The position numbers and the translations under genes were made by a program. From Welwitschia mirabilis (Eukaryota; Gnetophyta; Gnetopsida; Welwitschiales), in NCBI GenBank assembly GCA_051453625.1, contig JBOZIK010000001.1, positions 164,243,891 through 164,307,890 on the forward strand: DNA of 64,000 nucleotides, read 5' to 3'. This document shows, piece by piece, positions 24,030 to 36,240 of the stretch; the first letter of the stretch is position 1, and each line of letters opens with the position of its first letter. The notes under the pieces are model-generated. The model did no database searches. It saw nothing but the letters and a program-made list of their open reading frames with translations, and was not told the DNA's origin.

Positions 24030-25190
24030 AGATATTATTAAGAGAAGTAAAATATTATATATGAAAAGACATTTTTTTGTTAAAATTGTGTAAGGATGGT
24101 ATTATTAAAAGGTGTGTAAGTGAGTCTGATCAGAAGGAGTTAATATGGACTTCTATGCTAAAGAAGGAGGAGATCATTATGGAGAAAAAATAATAGCTAT
24201 GAAACATTGTGCATAGGATATTATTATTCTATATTATTTAAAGATTCTTTTAGTCATATTAAGAATTATTCCAAATGTCAAATAAAAGGAGCTTGGTTAA
24301 AAGTGATGAAGATACTCCAATAAGAATATCTAGCTTTAAAGCTGTTTAATGTGTGAAAAATATATTTTACTAGACCCATCAATCAAAGATCCTATGGGAA
24401 AGAGTATATTTTAATTTGTGTAGACTATTTAACTAAATAAGTTAAAGCTAAGGCTACTCCTAACTATTCTACTAAAACCATACTAAAATTCTTATCTAGA
24501 AATATCTTCTATAGATTTGGTATGCCTTGGCATCTTATAACACATAGAGAAATGGATTTCACTAGTTAATATTTGATCAAATTTTTATCTAGAACTCATT
24601 TTTACTTATTACCCTTAATTAAACAGTTACACTTACAAGTTAAGAATTAAATAAAATTTTAACTAAAATAGTAAACATTAAAAAGATGAATTGGGTACAA
24701 AAACTTTCCAAAGCATAATAGACTTATAGGATAACTTGGAAGAATAGAACATGTTTTACACCTTATGAGTTAGTCTATGATAAGAAAGAAATATTACTAA
24801 TTAAATTAAAATTAACATCTTATAAACTAGTTAACAGTTAGACTATAATATAGATAAAGATTGAAAAAAAATGGATACAAAATAAAACTAAACTAGTGAA
24901 ATATAACAGGAGCCTTAATAATGAAGAAATTAATCCAAGAGCAAGTAAATACTTATCATGACTATAACATTAAGAAATTTGATTTTGAATTGAGGACATA
25001 GTACTAGTTTGTAATCCTAAATATATCTCTGCTAAATAAAAAAGTACTAAAAAATGGATTAGACCATGCATCTTAATGAAAATTCTACCCAATGGAGTAA
25101 TGGAAGTAATTAATAATGAAATTAAAAAGACATATTAAGTAAATAAATGTACAATTAAAACTTACACTGAGGGAACTTGGCTTTTATATA
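24030..25190 (+). pseudogene. Element F integrase
   Basis: GGDHYGEKIIAMK (zinc-binding part), then YGKEYILICVDYLTK-VKAKA (first catalytic Asp in VDY), TKTILKFLSRNIFYRFGMPW with LITH where the family has ISDxG, then QVKN, the expected AYRT-like text (TYRITWKN) with TPYELVYDKKE, and a C-terminal LNGVMEVIN-type end. Together with RT this places F in Ty3-gypsy. Many stops; no chromodomain visible. Confidence 0.7.
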
Positions 25191-28100
25191 TAATTAGACA
25201 ACCTTATAGGATGAAAACGATTATGTTATTTACCTTTCTTTAAAATGCATTATAAATGAATAAATTTAAAAAATTTATCATGCAATAAGAATTTTTTTAT
25301 GAAAAAGGAAAATAAATGTTCTTNNNNNNNNNNNNNNNNNNNNNNNNNNNNNNNNNNNNNNNNNNNNNNNNNNNNNNNNNNNNNNNNNNNNNNNNNNNNN
25401 NNNNNNNNNNNNNNNNNNNNNNNAATTAAAAAAATTTATCATGCAATAAGAATTATTTTATGAAGGAGTAAAATGAATGTTCTTCAGATTATGAAACTTT
25501 TTGATGGTATGGGAAATTTCATCTAAGGTATGAATAAGACTTTAGAAAGGAAGAAGTTACAAATGCAAGAATAACTAAATGATTAAAAAAATAAAGATTA
25601 CTTATGTAATTATTTTATTAATATTAAAAATTTATAATATTTTACCATAATTACATTAAGAGAGATATTTTCAAGATGGACCTTTGATCGTATAATAAGA
25701 TATTTATGAGAACCCCACTAAGAAATTAGAAAGATCATGAAAGTAGTAAGCCATAATCTAGGGAAATAACTCTATGAATCCTCATTCCTATAATAATGAT
25801 TGCAATCTTCTCATGGAAAATGTTTTCTTAAATACTAGTAAAGGGATTTTAGTTTAAAATCATAAAGAGACAATTATTCCTTAAGTGTCATTAGAGGAAT
25901 GATTAGTTATTAATATCTTCTTTGAATCAAGTGCATCCCAAAAGTTGTAAATTTTTTACAAGGATTATTATTTTATTTTATTATTTATAATATTTGAATA
26001 AATATATCTTTCTTCTGTTTATCATAAAATAATAAATTTTAATGAGATAAAAAAACCTAACATACAAATAGTTTTTGTAACTTGAAAAGAATGAAAATAA
26101 TTAAAAAAAGCAAAAGATCATGATTTAAGTACATAGTAAGTATTTTACCTTCATATTTAAAAATGAAAAGTTCTGTAATCATTATTTCTATTTTGAAAAA
26201 AAAGGAGAAAGAAAGAGAAAAAGTAACAAGCAGAAATTAAGCAAAACAATAGGAGAGTTGATAGATTTTAAGAGTTAGAGGCCAGATTTTGTTTAAAATT
26301 CAATGGAAGATAAGCACAAAGAAGTAGACTTAATGCTATAAATGATTAGAGAATTATAAAATATACATATATTGGTAGTGATAAAAGAAAAATAGTACTA
26401 AATTATTGACTTGCATAAATAATGGCATACCTAATTTTTTGACTTATTTCTTAGTTAGAACAAATTTTTTAATCTAAAGAATCTTGGATTAAACTCTACT
26501 TTTTCTAATGAACTAAACTAAGTAATTACAGAAGATCCCTATTTTCATGTTTGTTGTAGCTAATAGTGTTGATTTCAAATAAACCCTTTAAGTAATTTCC
26601 AAAAGGGCCTTGGAATCAACCTTTTCTAATGTGTTAAAAAGTACATCTCATTTATGGAAGATCCCTTCAATGGAAGACTCAATCACTTTGACATATAAGT
26701 ACATCATTTTCTAATCCTTCATCCTTTTATTTTGGCTTTGAGCAGAAGCTTGAAAACCCCTTTGAAGTAATAGGTAGTTATTTGAAGACCCAATTCAATA
26801 TTCACTTAAAGTTTATTAAAAAGATGAAGAAATGAATTTTTCTACCACCTCCTCCTAATTTATTACTTAGCTTCTTAGCCACTTGGATTTTCTTGATAAC
26901 ACCCTTAAAAAATCATTTATAATTGATGTGATAAGATTTTTATAAAGCTTGTCAAATAACCCTTAAAAAAGGGACATTACCCATTTGATTTTGTAAGATA
27001 TAAAAGAAAGCTAAAGGGTAGAAACTTAATGTCTATTAATCTTTTCTTTCTAAGGAAGCTCAAGTAAATTGTTTGAAAGACTTCCTTTAAGTAATTATTT
27101 GTTACTTAAATAATTTTTTAAAGCTTAGCCCTTGTTTGAGGACCCTTTTGAGTAACCATTTGTTAGTTAAAGGTTAATTTTAAATAATTTAACTTATAAA
27201 TTTACTTGAATGGTAGTTTGAAGACACCCTTTGAATGACTAAGTGGCCGTTTTAAGATGCTCTTTGAACTTTATCTAAGTAATAAGTGGGTAAATAATAT
27301 TTTATAGAATGTTTCCATAAACCTTCTTTTTATAAACTTAAAAGCCCCTTCAATAATTAATACAATAATTATATTCTAACATGTAGACCTAGAGCTCAAG
27401 AAATCTGTAAAAGTAATGTTACATTAGATAATTTTTTCATTTCAAAACTTTCTTTCTTTTATACATTTTCATTGTCATCTTCTAGTGATTCCTTCTCTTA
27501 TTTGACAAATATTCAAGAAAGCATCTTTAGTAGTATCTTTATTAGGTAAGATGCTCTTTTTCTTCATGTTTATTATGAAAAGGGAATTTAATTATATGTT
27601 ATTTTTAGAGTAATTAATAAGTTTTATAGATGCATTTTTTATTTCTCCTTTAGTAAAGGTTGATAACTTGGAGTTTAAAAATAAGAAGTTCTTGTATGAA
27701 TTTTCATACAACCAAATAAATTGAACTCTAAAAATAATCACTAAATATTTTCTACAAAAGATAAGATTATTCCAAGTTCCAATTTAAAAAAAATTCTTAA
27801 TAATCCTAGTTTTGCAAAGCTGAAATAAAAAAATATTAAGTTAATTAATGGGATTGATTAACCTTCTTAAGAAATATAGGAATGACGAGGTTTATGCATC
27901 TCATAAAAATATGTCTCTTTTAAAAGAATAGGAAATATTACTTATAATAGTTAATTATGTAACTCTATCAATTTCAATAAGTAATATATGAATTATTTTA
28001 TGGTTACTACCAAATGAAAGAAACACATAGGAAAAAAATATCACTATATGTATGAAACATTATCATAGTATTATAAATAAAGATGGTTGAGTAAATATCA

Positions 28101-28880
28101 ATAAAATAACAGATCTCAAATATTTTATTATCTCAAGAATAGTCTTGCAAATTTAGCTCTTGTAATTAACAAACATAAAAGAATGAGTGTACCTACACTC
28201 TATTTAAAAAATGCCATTTAGGATCCTTTAAGTGCGAATATTGACATTAGTCAAATTATTTTTTAAAACTTTTGTAAATTGGTCTATATAATTAAGATAA
28301 CCAATAGAGTTGTGAAAAATAGTTTTGAATTATTTTTTCAAATTAGAATAATTTTCTTGTTAAAAAAGGTTTCACAATTTTTTACTAGAAATGAAAAAAA
28401 TGTGTAATTTTCTATCATAGTGATTTTCAAAGTAAAAACCTTAGCACCATTAATCTTTACTATCACATATAAAGCTCTTTCATCTAGTTAGCTAACATCT
28501 CATTCATAAACATAATTTCTTAAATTATTAGGAGATCCTATAGATTTATTCATCATACAACAACTTGGGTTATAAAAGGTAAATGATACTTTTACTAAGA
28601 TGATTGAAGGTGATAAGATTTATTTTCTATGTTTAAGTTCTTTAACAATCCTCTTTGATTCAAGAAGAAAATCCCATTCTTAAGGTATAAGTTAAATTTT
28701 TGGAAGATCAAAAATGAATTTGTAAAAATGAAATATCTTATTGATAAGAGTAGTATAATAAGGAAATAGAAAAAATAGTAATTAGGAAATAAATTAATGT
28801 CTTATTTTAATTCACTAAACAAAGATAAATCCTCTTTGTAGAATTATAAGAGCAGAATTAAAGAATTAGAGCAAGATATA
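25191..28880. other. AT-rich tail region of element F, no gene
   Basis: No reading frame recognised. A 100-N gap at 25,324-25,423 is flanked by a ~60-base diverged overlap. Purine-rich text at about 26,195-26,250 could be a decayed PPT. From 26,560 to 27,330 a degenerate motif recurs (listed separately). The rest is featureless A/T-rich sequence. Confidence 0.35.
26560..27330 (+). repeat. Degenerate motif array, LTR-like
   Basis: About six loose copies of a word near TTTGAAGACCCCTTTGAGTA followed by ACTATTTG or TTACTTAAA, for example ccctttaagtaattt (26,583), cccctttgaagtaa (26,757), cctttaagtaattatttg (27,085), gaggacccttttgagtaac (27,138), gaagacaccctttgaatgac (27,219). Spacing is irregular, about 60-170 bases. 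Such arrays sit inside LTRs elsewhere in the window, so this may be an LTR, but no partner copy is present. Confidence 0.45.
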
Positions 28881-28954
28881 AGGGAAGAGAGGGAGAGAGA
28901 GGGGGTGGGAGAATGGGGGGGGGGGGGGGAGGAGGGAGGAGAGGGGGGGGGAGA
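28881..28954 (+). repeat. G/A-rich low-complexity run at gap edge
   Basis: Seventy-odd bases almost entirely G and A, including a run of about 15 G, ending at a 985-N gap. Strong G-quadruplex potential and a plausible reason the assembly breaks here. Long frames predicted across the N run are artefacts. Confidence 0.85.
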
Positions 28955-29939
28955 NNNNNNNNNNNNNNNNNNNNNNNNNNNNNNNNNNNNNNNNNNNNNN
29001 NNNNNNNNNNNNNNNNNNNNNNNNNNNNNNNNNNNNNNNNNNNNNNNNNNNNNNNNNNNNNNNNNNNNNNNNNNNNNNNNNNNNNNNNNNNNNNNNNNNN
29101 NNNNNNNNNNNNNNNNNNNNNNNNNNNNNNNNNNNNNNNNNNNNNNNNNNNNNNNNNNNNNNNNNNNNNNNNNNNNNNNNNNNNNNNNNNNNNNNNNNNN
29201 NNNNNNNNNNNNNNNNNNNNNNNNNNNNNNNNNNNNNNNNNNNNNNNNNNNNNNNNNNNNNNNNNNNNNNNNNNNNNNNNNNNNNNNNNNNNNNNNNNNN
29301 NNNNNNNNNNNNNNNNNNNNNNNNNNNNNNNNNNNNNNNNNNNNNNNNNNNNNNNNNNNNNNNNNNNNNNNNNNNNNNNNNNNNNNNNNNNNNNNNNNNN
29401 NNNNNNNNNNNNNNNNNNNNNNNNNNNNNNNNNNNNNNNNNNNNNNNNNNNNNNNNNNNNNNNNNNNNNNNNNNNNNNNNNNNNNNNNNNNNNNNNNNNN
29501 NNNNNNNNNNNNNNNNNNNNNNNNNNNNNNNNNNNNNNNNNNNNNNNNNNNNNNNNNNNNNNNNNNNNNNNNNNNNNNNNNNNNNNNNNNNNNNNNNNNN
29601 NNNNNNNNNNNNNNNNNNNNNNNNNNNNNNNNNNNNNNNNNNNNNNNNNNNNNNNNNNNNNNNNNNNNNNNNNNNNNNNNNNNNNNNNNNNNNNNNNNNN
29701 NNNNNNNNNNNNNNNNNNNNNNNNNNNNNNNNNNNNNNNNNNNNNNNNNNNNNNNNNNNNNNNNNNNNNNNNNNNNNNNNNNNNNNNNNNNNNNNNNNNN
29801 NNNNNNNNNNNNNNNNNNNNNNNNNNNNNNNNNNNNNNNNNNNNNNNNNNNNNNNNNNNNNNNNNNNNNNNNNNNNNNNNNNNNNNNNNNNNNNNNNNNN
29901 NNNNNNNNNNNNNNNNNNNNNNNNNNNNNNNNNNNNNNN
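28955..29939. other. Assembly gap of 985 N
   Basis: Largest gap in the window; its odd size suggests an estimated insert distance, unlike the fixed 100-N gaps. Content unknown. Confidence 0.99.
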
Positions 29940-31133
29940 AATAAAGAAGATCTCTTAATAAACCTATTAAAAAGGATATTTCATGACAAACGTTATGATA
30001 TAAAGTATATCAAATAGAAGCAATAATTTGTAGCTTTTATATATGATAATGCATCCCTTCCACTTAACAATGAATATTCAAAGAAAATATATATCGAATT
30101 AAAGGGGATGCATGAAAAATATGTTAAAATTAAAGAATATAATCATAGATATAAATAGAAATGGGTAAATACTTTATGAAATTCCCAACTTAAATAGAAA
30201 AGGGTAAAAATGCATGAGAGAAAGAACTCTTTCCTTACAAAAAAAAAAAAGTTGGAATCATCTCATTAGTTATCTACTTAGCATGATTAATATTTACTTA
30301 ATAAAGTTTTTTGAAATTGGTTTATAATGAAATGGAAAATATTTTGATAAAACTACAATAGCCATATTCTCATCACATAATCCTAATAGATTTCATAAAA
30401 TCTAGTAATTAAAATTTTATTTTTATTACAAAAATTTTAACCAAATAGATTTAATCAAAAAATTAAGAAGGAAAATAATAGGTTATTATCTAAAAATAAA
30501 TTATTAGAAGTTTGACTAGAAAAGAGAATAGGATTTAGTCATGAGGATTTATAGTTCCCTAAAAGCATGCACTTCTATCTTAAAAAACTTCATGATTGTT
30601 TTGATGATTGTAAAAATATCATTAATAAAATAGTATAAAAAATAGAAGGAGGATTGTAAAAATTAACTTAGGTTTCTGATCAAGCTTTGAAATAGATAGA
30701 TAATGTCAACATTAAGGTTACTAAAGAACAACATCAAAAATAAATAAATAAACTTCTCTCTTTATGTGAGGGAATAAAAACATATGTTTCTCTTTTTGAA
30801 TTTAATGAATGATATCTAAATCATTTAAAGGATCAAAGAGAATAAATCCTAAATTACATGAGAATGCTATGAGGAATCTTTATGATATTTTCTCTAAGAT
30901 GGAGGAAGGAAAAGATGTCTATAGAATTATCTTTGGGAATTCCTTAAGATCGGATGAAGCAAAAAAAGACCTCTTGTTCTAAGAATTTATAACTAAAGAA
31001 ATTTTAAACTATAAAAAAGGGAAAATATCCTAAAGGAAAACCTCTGAATTAACTTGATCTAAATAGAAGGATTCAAATTTAGATGATGCTACCCTTCTAA
31101 GGAAATAATTAGGGTTTATGATATAGTTCAGAG
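29940..31133. other. AT-rich interval with unassigned decayed frames
   Basis: Short plus-strand pieces read as charged, helical peptide (KEDLLINLLKRIFHDKRYDI; KVTKEQHQK; LCEGIKTYVSLFEFNE), possibly remnants of a coiled-coil ORF, but I recognise no family. It ends at the left LTR of element G. Confidence 0.3.
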
Positions 31134-31455
31134 TGCTAAGACTAGTACATACCATGATCCCATGCCTAGGGATTCATGAAAACCATAGTGTTGTGCTTAT
31201 CTATATAAGAAAGATCTTTGTGAAATAATTGAAAGAGGAAANNNNNNNNNNNNNNNNNNNNNNNNNNNNNNNNNNNNNNNNNNNNNNNNNNNNNNNNNNN
31301 NNNNNNNNNNNNNNNNNNNNNNNNNNNNNNNNNNNNNNNNNTAAGAAATATCTTTGTGAAATAATTGAAAGATGAAAAATAAAAATTTAACATTTGGAAA
31401 TATTATGCTCTTCATTTTTGAGTTATCTAGTTTATTAGTCCTAATTTATTTGGCA
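31134..31455 (+). repeat. Element G probable 5' LTR
   Basis: TGCTAAGACT...CATGATCCCATGCCTAGGGA...ATCTTTGTGAAATAA...TATGCTCTTCATT matches 37,931-38,092 in the same order and orientation. The 100-N gap (31,242-31,341) is flanked by a ~36-base overlap, so the true length is roughly 190 bases. TATATAAG near 31,202 could be its TATA box. No initiator-Met PBS is visible downstream, which leaves the 5' side uncertain. Confidence 0.55.
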
Positions 31456-34400
31456 AAATTTACATGAGTTTGCCTTTTTATTTGCTTTCTAAAGAATATC
31501 CTGGCTGCTACTCTTGACACATTGAGTTTGCCACTATGTCACACTATTGTAGTAGCTCTCTACATTGTATTGTATTACATTATGCCATGCTCTACCTATA
31601 AGAAAATAACTTGCTACTAGAATACCATTTGATAGTGCTTTCATTAGAACTTTTGTTGCATTTGGCCATCACTTATTGTGCTTTTGAGTTGAGACCCTAT
31701 CACTATACTTCATATTAGCCTAATTTTGACATACTTTTATTGTTGTTTCACTTTAGCCATAGCATTTTAACTTGCTCATCATTGAACTTGCAACTACAAT
31801 CCTTTCATGTGAGCTGCTACACCTACTTTCTACTACTTTGCTGCATTGTATACTATACTGTAATGCCTGCTATACATTTCATTCCTGAGGCCAAAACTCC
31901 CTCCTCTACTTTACATCATTCTCATTATTAAAACAACCACCATGACTTTGAAACCTACTTTTGATTTATGGAAGTGGAATTTGTCATGCTTGGAAACTTA
32001 TAGAAGTTGTTCTAAGTTTCTTCCATCTATTCTTAGAAATAAATCTTCCATTATTAGTATTTTGTTGTGTTAATTATTTTATGATCTTTGGAATATCTTT
32101 CTCCACTTTGTTATATCCTTCTGCTGCATCTCTCTATAGCTCATTCCTATTTTCTAGCCTCTAACCTATTGGATCTCCTAATTATGTAATATATGTTTCT
32201 CTTTTATGGTATTGTTGAGTTTAACATATCATATTGATGCATCTTTTACTTGGGAGTTGACTCTATTAAAATTTAATTTTGTCTTTAGACTTATCATTAG
32301 TGAATTTGATGAACCTTTTATAGCATAATGTCCTCAAAACTTGAAGTAATATCAACTTGTCATATCTACTGATTATCATTAATGCAACTAACTTGAAAGA
32401 TTGATGGGATTATTTATCTCCTACTCTAATTATGATCCATGTATTTCTTTAAGTATGCTCATTTATTACTATGTTATTGGTCAGTCCCTTTCAAAATCTT
32501 CACAACAATGCTTTGATACTTTGGGTTTTTTCTAGCCATTGACTACAATAATTTCTATTAGTTTTAGTACATATTATAATTACTAATGTAATTTTTATGT
32601 AATGGTTAAGGCTCTTGTTTGCTAAATAGGAGGTCAAAAGTGCAGTTCCCAGCTAAGGTAAAAATGGATTTTTTAAAAATTTTGTGCTAGCTCTTCTTTA
32701 TTTCTACACACATGCAAAAATGTTAGCTAATTTCTCATTCATAGTCCTTTCTTGTACATATTAATTTTACTAAACCATAGCTTAGCCATTAGTCTTATTT
32801 GACACACATAGGCAATTTTTAGGTTTTTAGGTTTTTTAAGATATTTTTCAAGTTTTTTGAGTTTTTTGGGCATTTTTCAAATTTGTAAACATTAAACTTA
32901 GTATTTTAAGAATTTTTTATTCTTTTTGCTAATTATGAATCCTTAACCTTTTTTTGTTTCCTTATTATGTCAAAGTTGAAATAGTGAGAAGGATCCGCTT
33001 GACTTAATTTTTTCCCTCTTACTTAGAATTTCTTGTGATTTGGATAGATTAAGCTAATTCTATGATGTTTAACAACATCTACTTAGATTAAATATATTAA
33101 GTTACTCTTGGTTCTCATGTATGTTTTTTGGTGTTTTACTTGGTTTTTTCTGACATTTAAAATTTATTTTTCTATGATTAAAGTTTAAAACTAAAAATTA
33201 CCTCTCACCCCTTAAACACATCATGTTTTCTAGTAGTAATAAGTTTTTTTTGGTTGTAGGCATGAGGAGCCTTATGTAGATAGAGATCTGTGTTAGGTTA
33301 TGCTATCCTTTAAGCTTATTATGTAGTTCTAATTACCTTAACTATGAGGTTTCAATTGTATGGAGAGTTATGTCTNNNNNNNNNNNNNNNNNNNNNNNNN
33401 NNNNNNNNNNNNNNNNNNNNNNNNNNNNNNNNNNNNNNNNNNNNNNNNNNNNNNNNNNNNNNNNNNNNNNNNNNNGTTAGGTTATGCTATCCTTTAAGCT
33501 TATTATGCAGTTTTAACTACCTTAACTATGAGGTTTGAATTGTATGGAGAGTTATGTCTCTCTTAAGCAAAAACATCTTAGGCACCCTAAGGTCTAGATT
33601 CCCATCTATGCCTTAGTAATTGAGGATATATTGAATAAAGTTCAAAGCCATAGTGGTAGGGTATACTTGGATTTTATTACTAATTTGATAGGGAGTCATA
33701 AGTATAATTTATTAAAATTTACTAAGCCTAAGATATATGTAGGTTACTAACATTGCATGGTACTATTCCTTAAGAAAGGTATATAGCTGAGATAACCAAA
33801 ACTAGTTCATGACTTAGACATCCCATTGTAGTGATTTACATTTTTGTCCTTTTACTCCCTAAGGAGATAAGAGTACCATTCTTCAAGGGTATGTGATCAC
33901 TAGCTAGATTTAGGAGTACACTATAAAATTGAAAAATCTTCATTTTCATCATGTAATAATCAAATTAGATCCCTTTTCATTAAAATTTACCTCACTCATA
34001 TTAAGAATATTTTAATAATATATGTTGTTTGTTCTCATGTACATAGGTTTCTTATTGTTTAAAGGGAATTTATCTTAGTCCTTAAACATTTTGATTTGAA
34101 TTAATTATTTAGATTTTTTGGATTAATTCTCTTTCATTGTGATTATACCTCTCCATCATAACTTCATTTTCTTTGCTACATTGGGACTTGAATTGATCCT
34201 TTGAACTTCTAAATGAGAGTAAGATCCCTTTTAGGTAGCTATATGATTTTTCTTAATTTTTTCTATTCTTTTCTTCTTTTTAGNNNNNNNNNNNNNNNNN
34301 NNNNNNNNNNNNNNNNNNNNNNNNNNNNNNNNNNNNNNNNNNNNNNNNNNNNNNNNNNNNNNNNNNNNNNNNNNNNNNNNNNNTTCTTTATTTTTTCTAT

Positions 34401-34690
34401 TCTTTTCTTCTTTTTAGTTTATTGAGTTTTCCTTATGTATCAGATAGATCATTTTTTTAGTAGTGGATGTAAGCAAGATTGTTTTTGATTTTGACTTCAT
34501 CTTATGACTCACAAAAACTTCTCTCTTTCTTCTCAATGTGCATCATAACTACTTTGTCAAAGGGTAGATTCTGGATTTTATTTAACAACTTCATACCTAT
34601 ATTAACTACTATAATTATGACCAAACTTAGGTTGATTTTACATGATGATTAGAGTTGGGATGATTGGAATGAGGGCTTCATGTAAATAAT
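31456..34690. other. Interval between G LTR and G gag, mostly unassigned
   Basis: More than 3 kb, far longer than a copia leader, so something else probably inserted here. Two 100-N gaps (33,376 and 34,284) are flanked by overlaps. From 33,556 to 33,860 one plus frame reads coherently with few stops (HPKV-IPIYALVIEDILNKV, SGRVYLDFITNLIGSHKYN, ILLKFTKPKIYVGY-like text), protein-like but of no family I recognise. A SINE-like piece lies at 32,600. Confidence 0.35.
32600..32665 (+). mobile_element. tRNA-derived SINE head, tRNA-Ser(GCT)-like
   Basis: aTGGTTAAGGCTCTTG resembles pol III box A in the tRNA-Ser form (GTGGTTAAGGCG), TTTGCTAAA resembles the anticodon loop around GCT, and GTGCAGTTCCC about 33 bases past box A resembles a decayed box B (GGTTCGAATCCC). 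The text AGGAGGTCAAAAGTGCAG is typical of the stretch before box B in plant SINEs. It could also be a very decayed tRNA-Ser gene; an acceptor stem is not visible. Confidence 0.45.
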
Positions 34691-34792
34691 GTGAATTTAT
34701 GGATTTGATAAAGATTTTTTAAAAACATGTATGACTCTTTTTAGAATTTAGAAGAAGAAAATTCATGGCAAGTCATTGATCACAAGATCATA

Positions 34793-35470
34793 ATGATAAT
34801 GCAAAAATTACTGGCCATTTCACATAAAACGTTAGTTGATAGAAGCAAGTCTAGTTATAACAACTATTATACCTTACATGATACATTTTATGTAAAGAAT
34901 AATCTAGAACTAATTAATATCATTACAAGCATGAAAAACTTTCATTATGAAAGAGAAAAGACACATTATCTTATAGCTCATATGATAGATATTAAAGCAA
35001 AGGTTCTTGAGATAAATCCAACAAATAAATTTTGCATTAAATATGTTAATTTGATTTGTTGCTATTTAGAGGATCCATCTCTTCATAGTTATATTCTATC
35101 TATTCATGGAAGTAATCAACTACCTAATATGAACTTTGACATGCTCATTAAGAATCTTATTACTGTAAAATCATAATTTAACTTCATTGGCTCCTCATCC
35201 TATAATGTAGCATTTAAAGTTTTTCATTCGCATTGACCTCCTTATTAAAATAAGTAGTCTTCTAATAGCTCTCATTTGCCAAAGGTATCACATCATGGGA
35301 AGGGTAAGGATTCATAAAAATATTCAATTAAAAATCCTAATTAGGCTTCATTAAATAAGAAGTAACTTTAATATACTATTACTTTAGAGAAAAACAAATA
35401 TCAATGCTCATGATGCAGAAGACAAGATCATATTACATACTTCTATCAAATATCTTAGAATATTATTAAA
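34793..35470 (+). pseudogene. Element G gag (Ty1-copia, distinct family)
   Basis: An uninterrupted 127-codon frame (34,793-35,176) contains HYEREKTHYLIAHMIDIKAK, then PTNKFCIKYVNLI and LHSYILSIHGSNQLPNMNF, the layout of a copia gag core (helical capsid-like domain). After stops a zinc knuckle follows at 35,405-35,446: Cys35405, Cys35414 and His35429 at the right spacing, with the last Cys now Tyr and a stop inside. Different from the gag of A, I and J. The open stretch is by chance or recent; flanking parts are dead. Confidence 0.65.
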
Positions 35471-35589
35471 TCTACACCTAAGGCTAATGTGATTATTAAA
35501 AAATCTGAATTTATTGATGATGAAAATCTTAAGCTAAATAAAGATTTTTCATACTCCAACTTTGTGGGTATGAGTAAGCACATACATTA

Positions 35590-36240
35590 TGATAAGATGT
35601 GAATTCTTAACATAAGTACTACTCATTATATGAGTATGATTACTTTGATGACTTCATTGAAGCACCAAGTTAGGTTTATTTGGTAGATAGAACTCTAGTT
35701 TCAGTGGAAAGGTATAGTTTTGTTACCCTTAACTTAACATCATTATCTCCATAGAATATTTCTGATGTTCTATACATGCCTTCTTTGAGGTTTCATCTTC
35801 TATTACATTTTACATTGGTGTGAGAAGATCACTCAATCTCTATGATGAAGTACTAATGAACATTTTTTATTATAATTAATAAATGGTTATGAAAGGCTAC
35901 ATGAATGAAAATCTTAGTCATCTTTAATGTTGTGTAAAAATGCAAGAGATAACTTACATAGTTTTCTAAGATGGGATCTCTCCCTTTCTACTATTGCATG
36001 CACAACTAGGATATCCTACTCCTTATACGATAAATGTGCTATGTGAAAATGACCACTGGCTTCTTTCATTCATTCCATAAGGTTTTCCTCAGTGTGAAGC
36101 ATTTATAATAAGTAAAGAAACTAAACAATAGTTTACACCAAGTAAGTGGAATGCCAATTATATTCTTCTTATTCATAGTAATCTATGTGAAGCTACATGA
36201 GTTTATACTCTCTAAAACATTTTTTATGTTATATCTTTTA
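35590..36240 (+). pseudogene. Element G protease and pre-integrase
   Basis: ILNISTTHYMSMITLMTSLK (35,600s) aligns with the copia protease site LDSGATHHM. The catalytic Asp is Asn (AAC at 35,609-35,611), and Ser and Gly are also changed. About 40 codons later, TLNLTSLSP-NISDVLYMPS is the strand before the pre-integrase domain (DVLYVPxLxxNLLS). Stops and frame changes follow. Confidence 0.6.

Noticed and set aside
28905-30017. Reading frames of 343-370 codons
   Set aside because: They are almost entirely N translated as X, starting in the G-run; no coding evidence. The same applies to the frames over the gaps at 45,102, 51,142 and 58,919.
31740-32164. Two short plus-strand frames of 63 and 67 codons
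   Set aside because: Low-complexity, Phe/Leu/Ser-rich translations of T-rich DNA with no recognised family.
32600-32665. Functional tRNA-Ser gene
   Set aside because: No acceptor stem, degenerate box B and poor arm pairing; a SINE head or dead tRNA is more likely.
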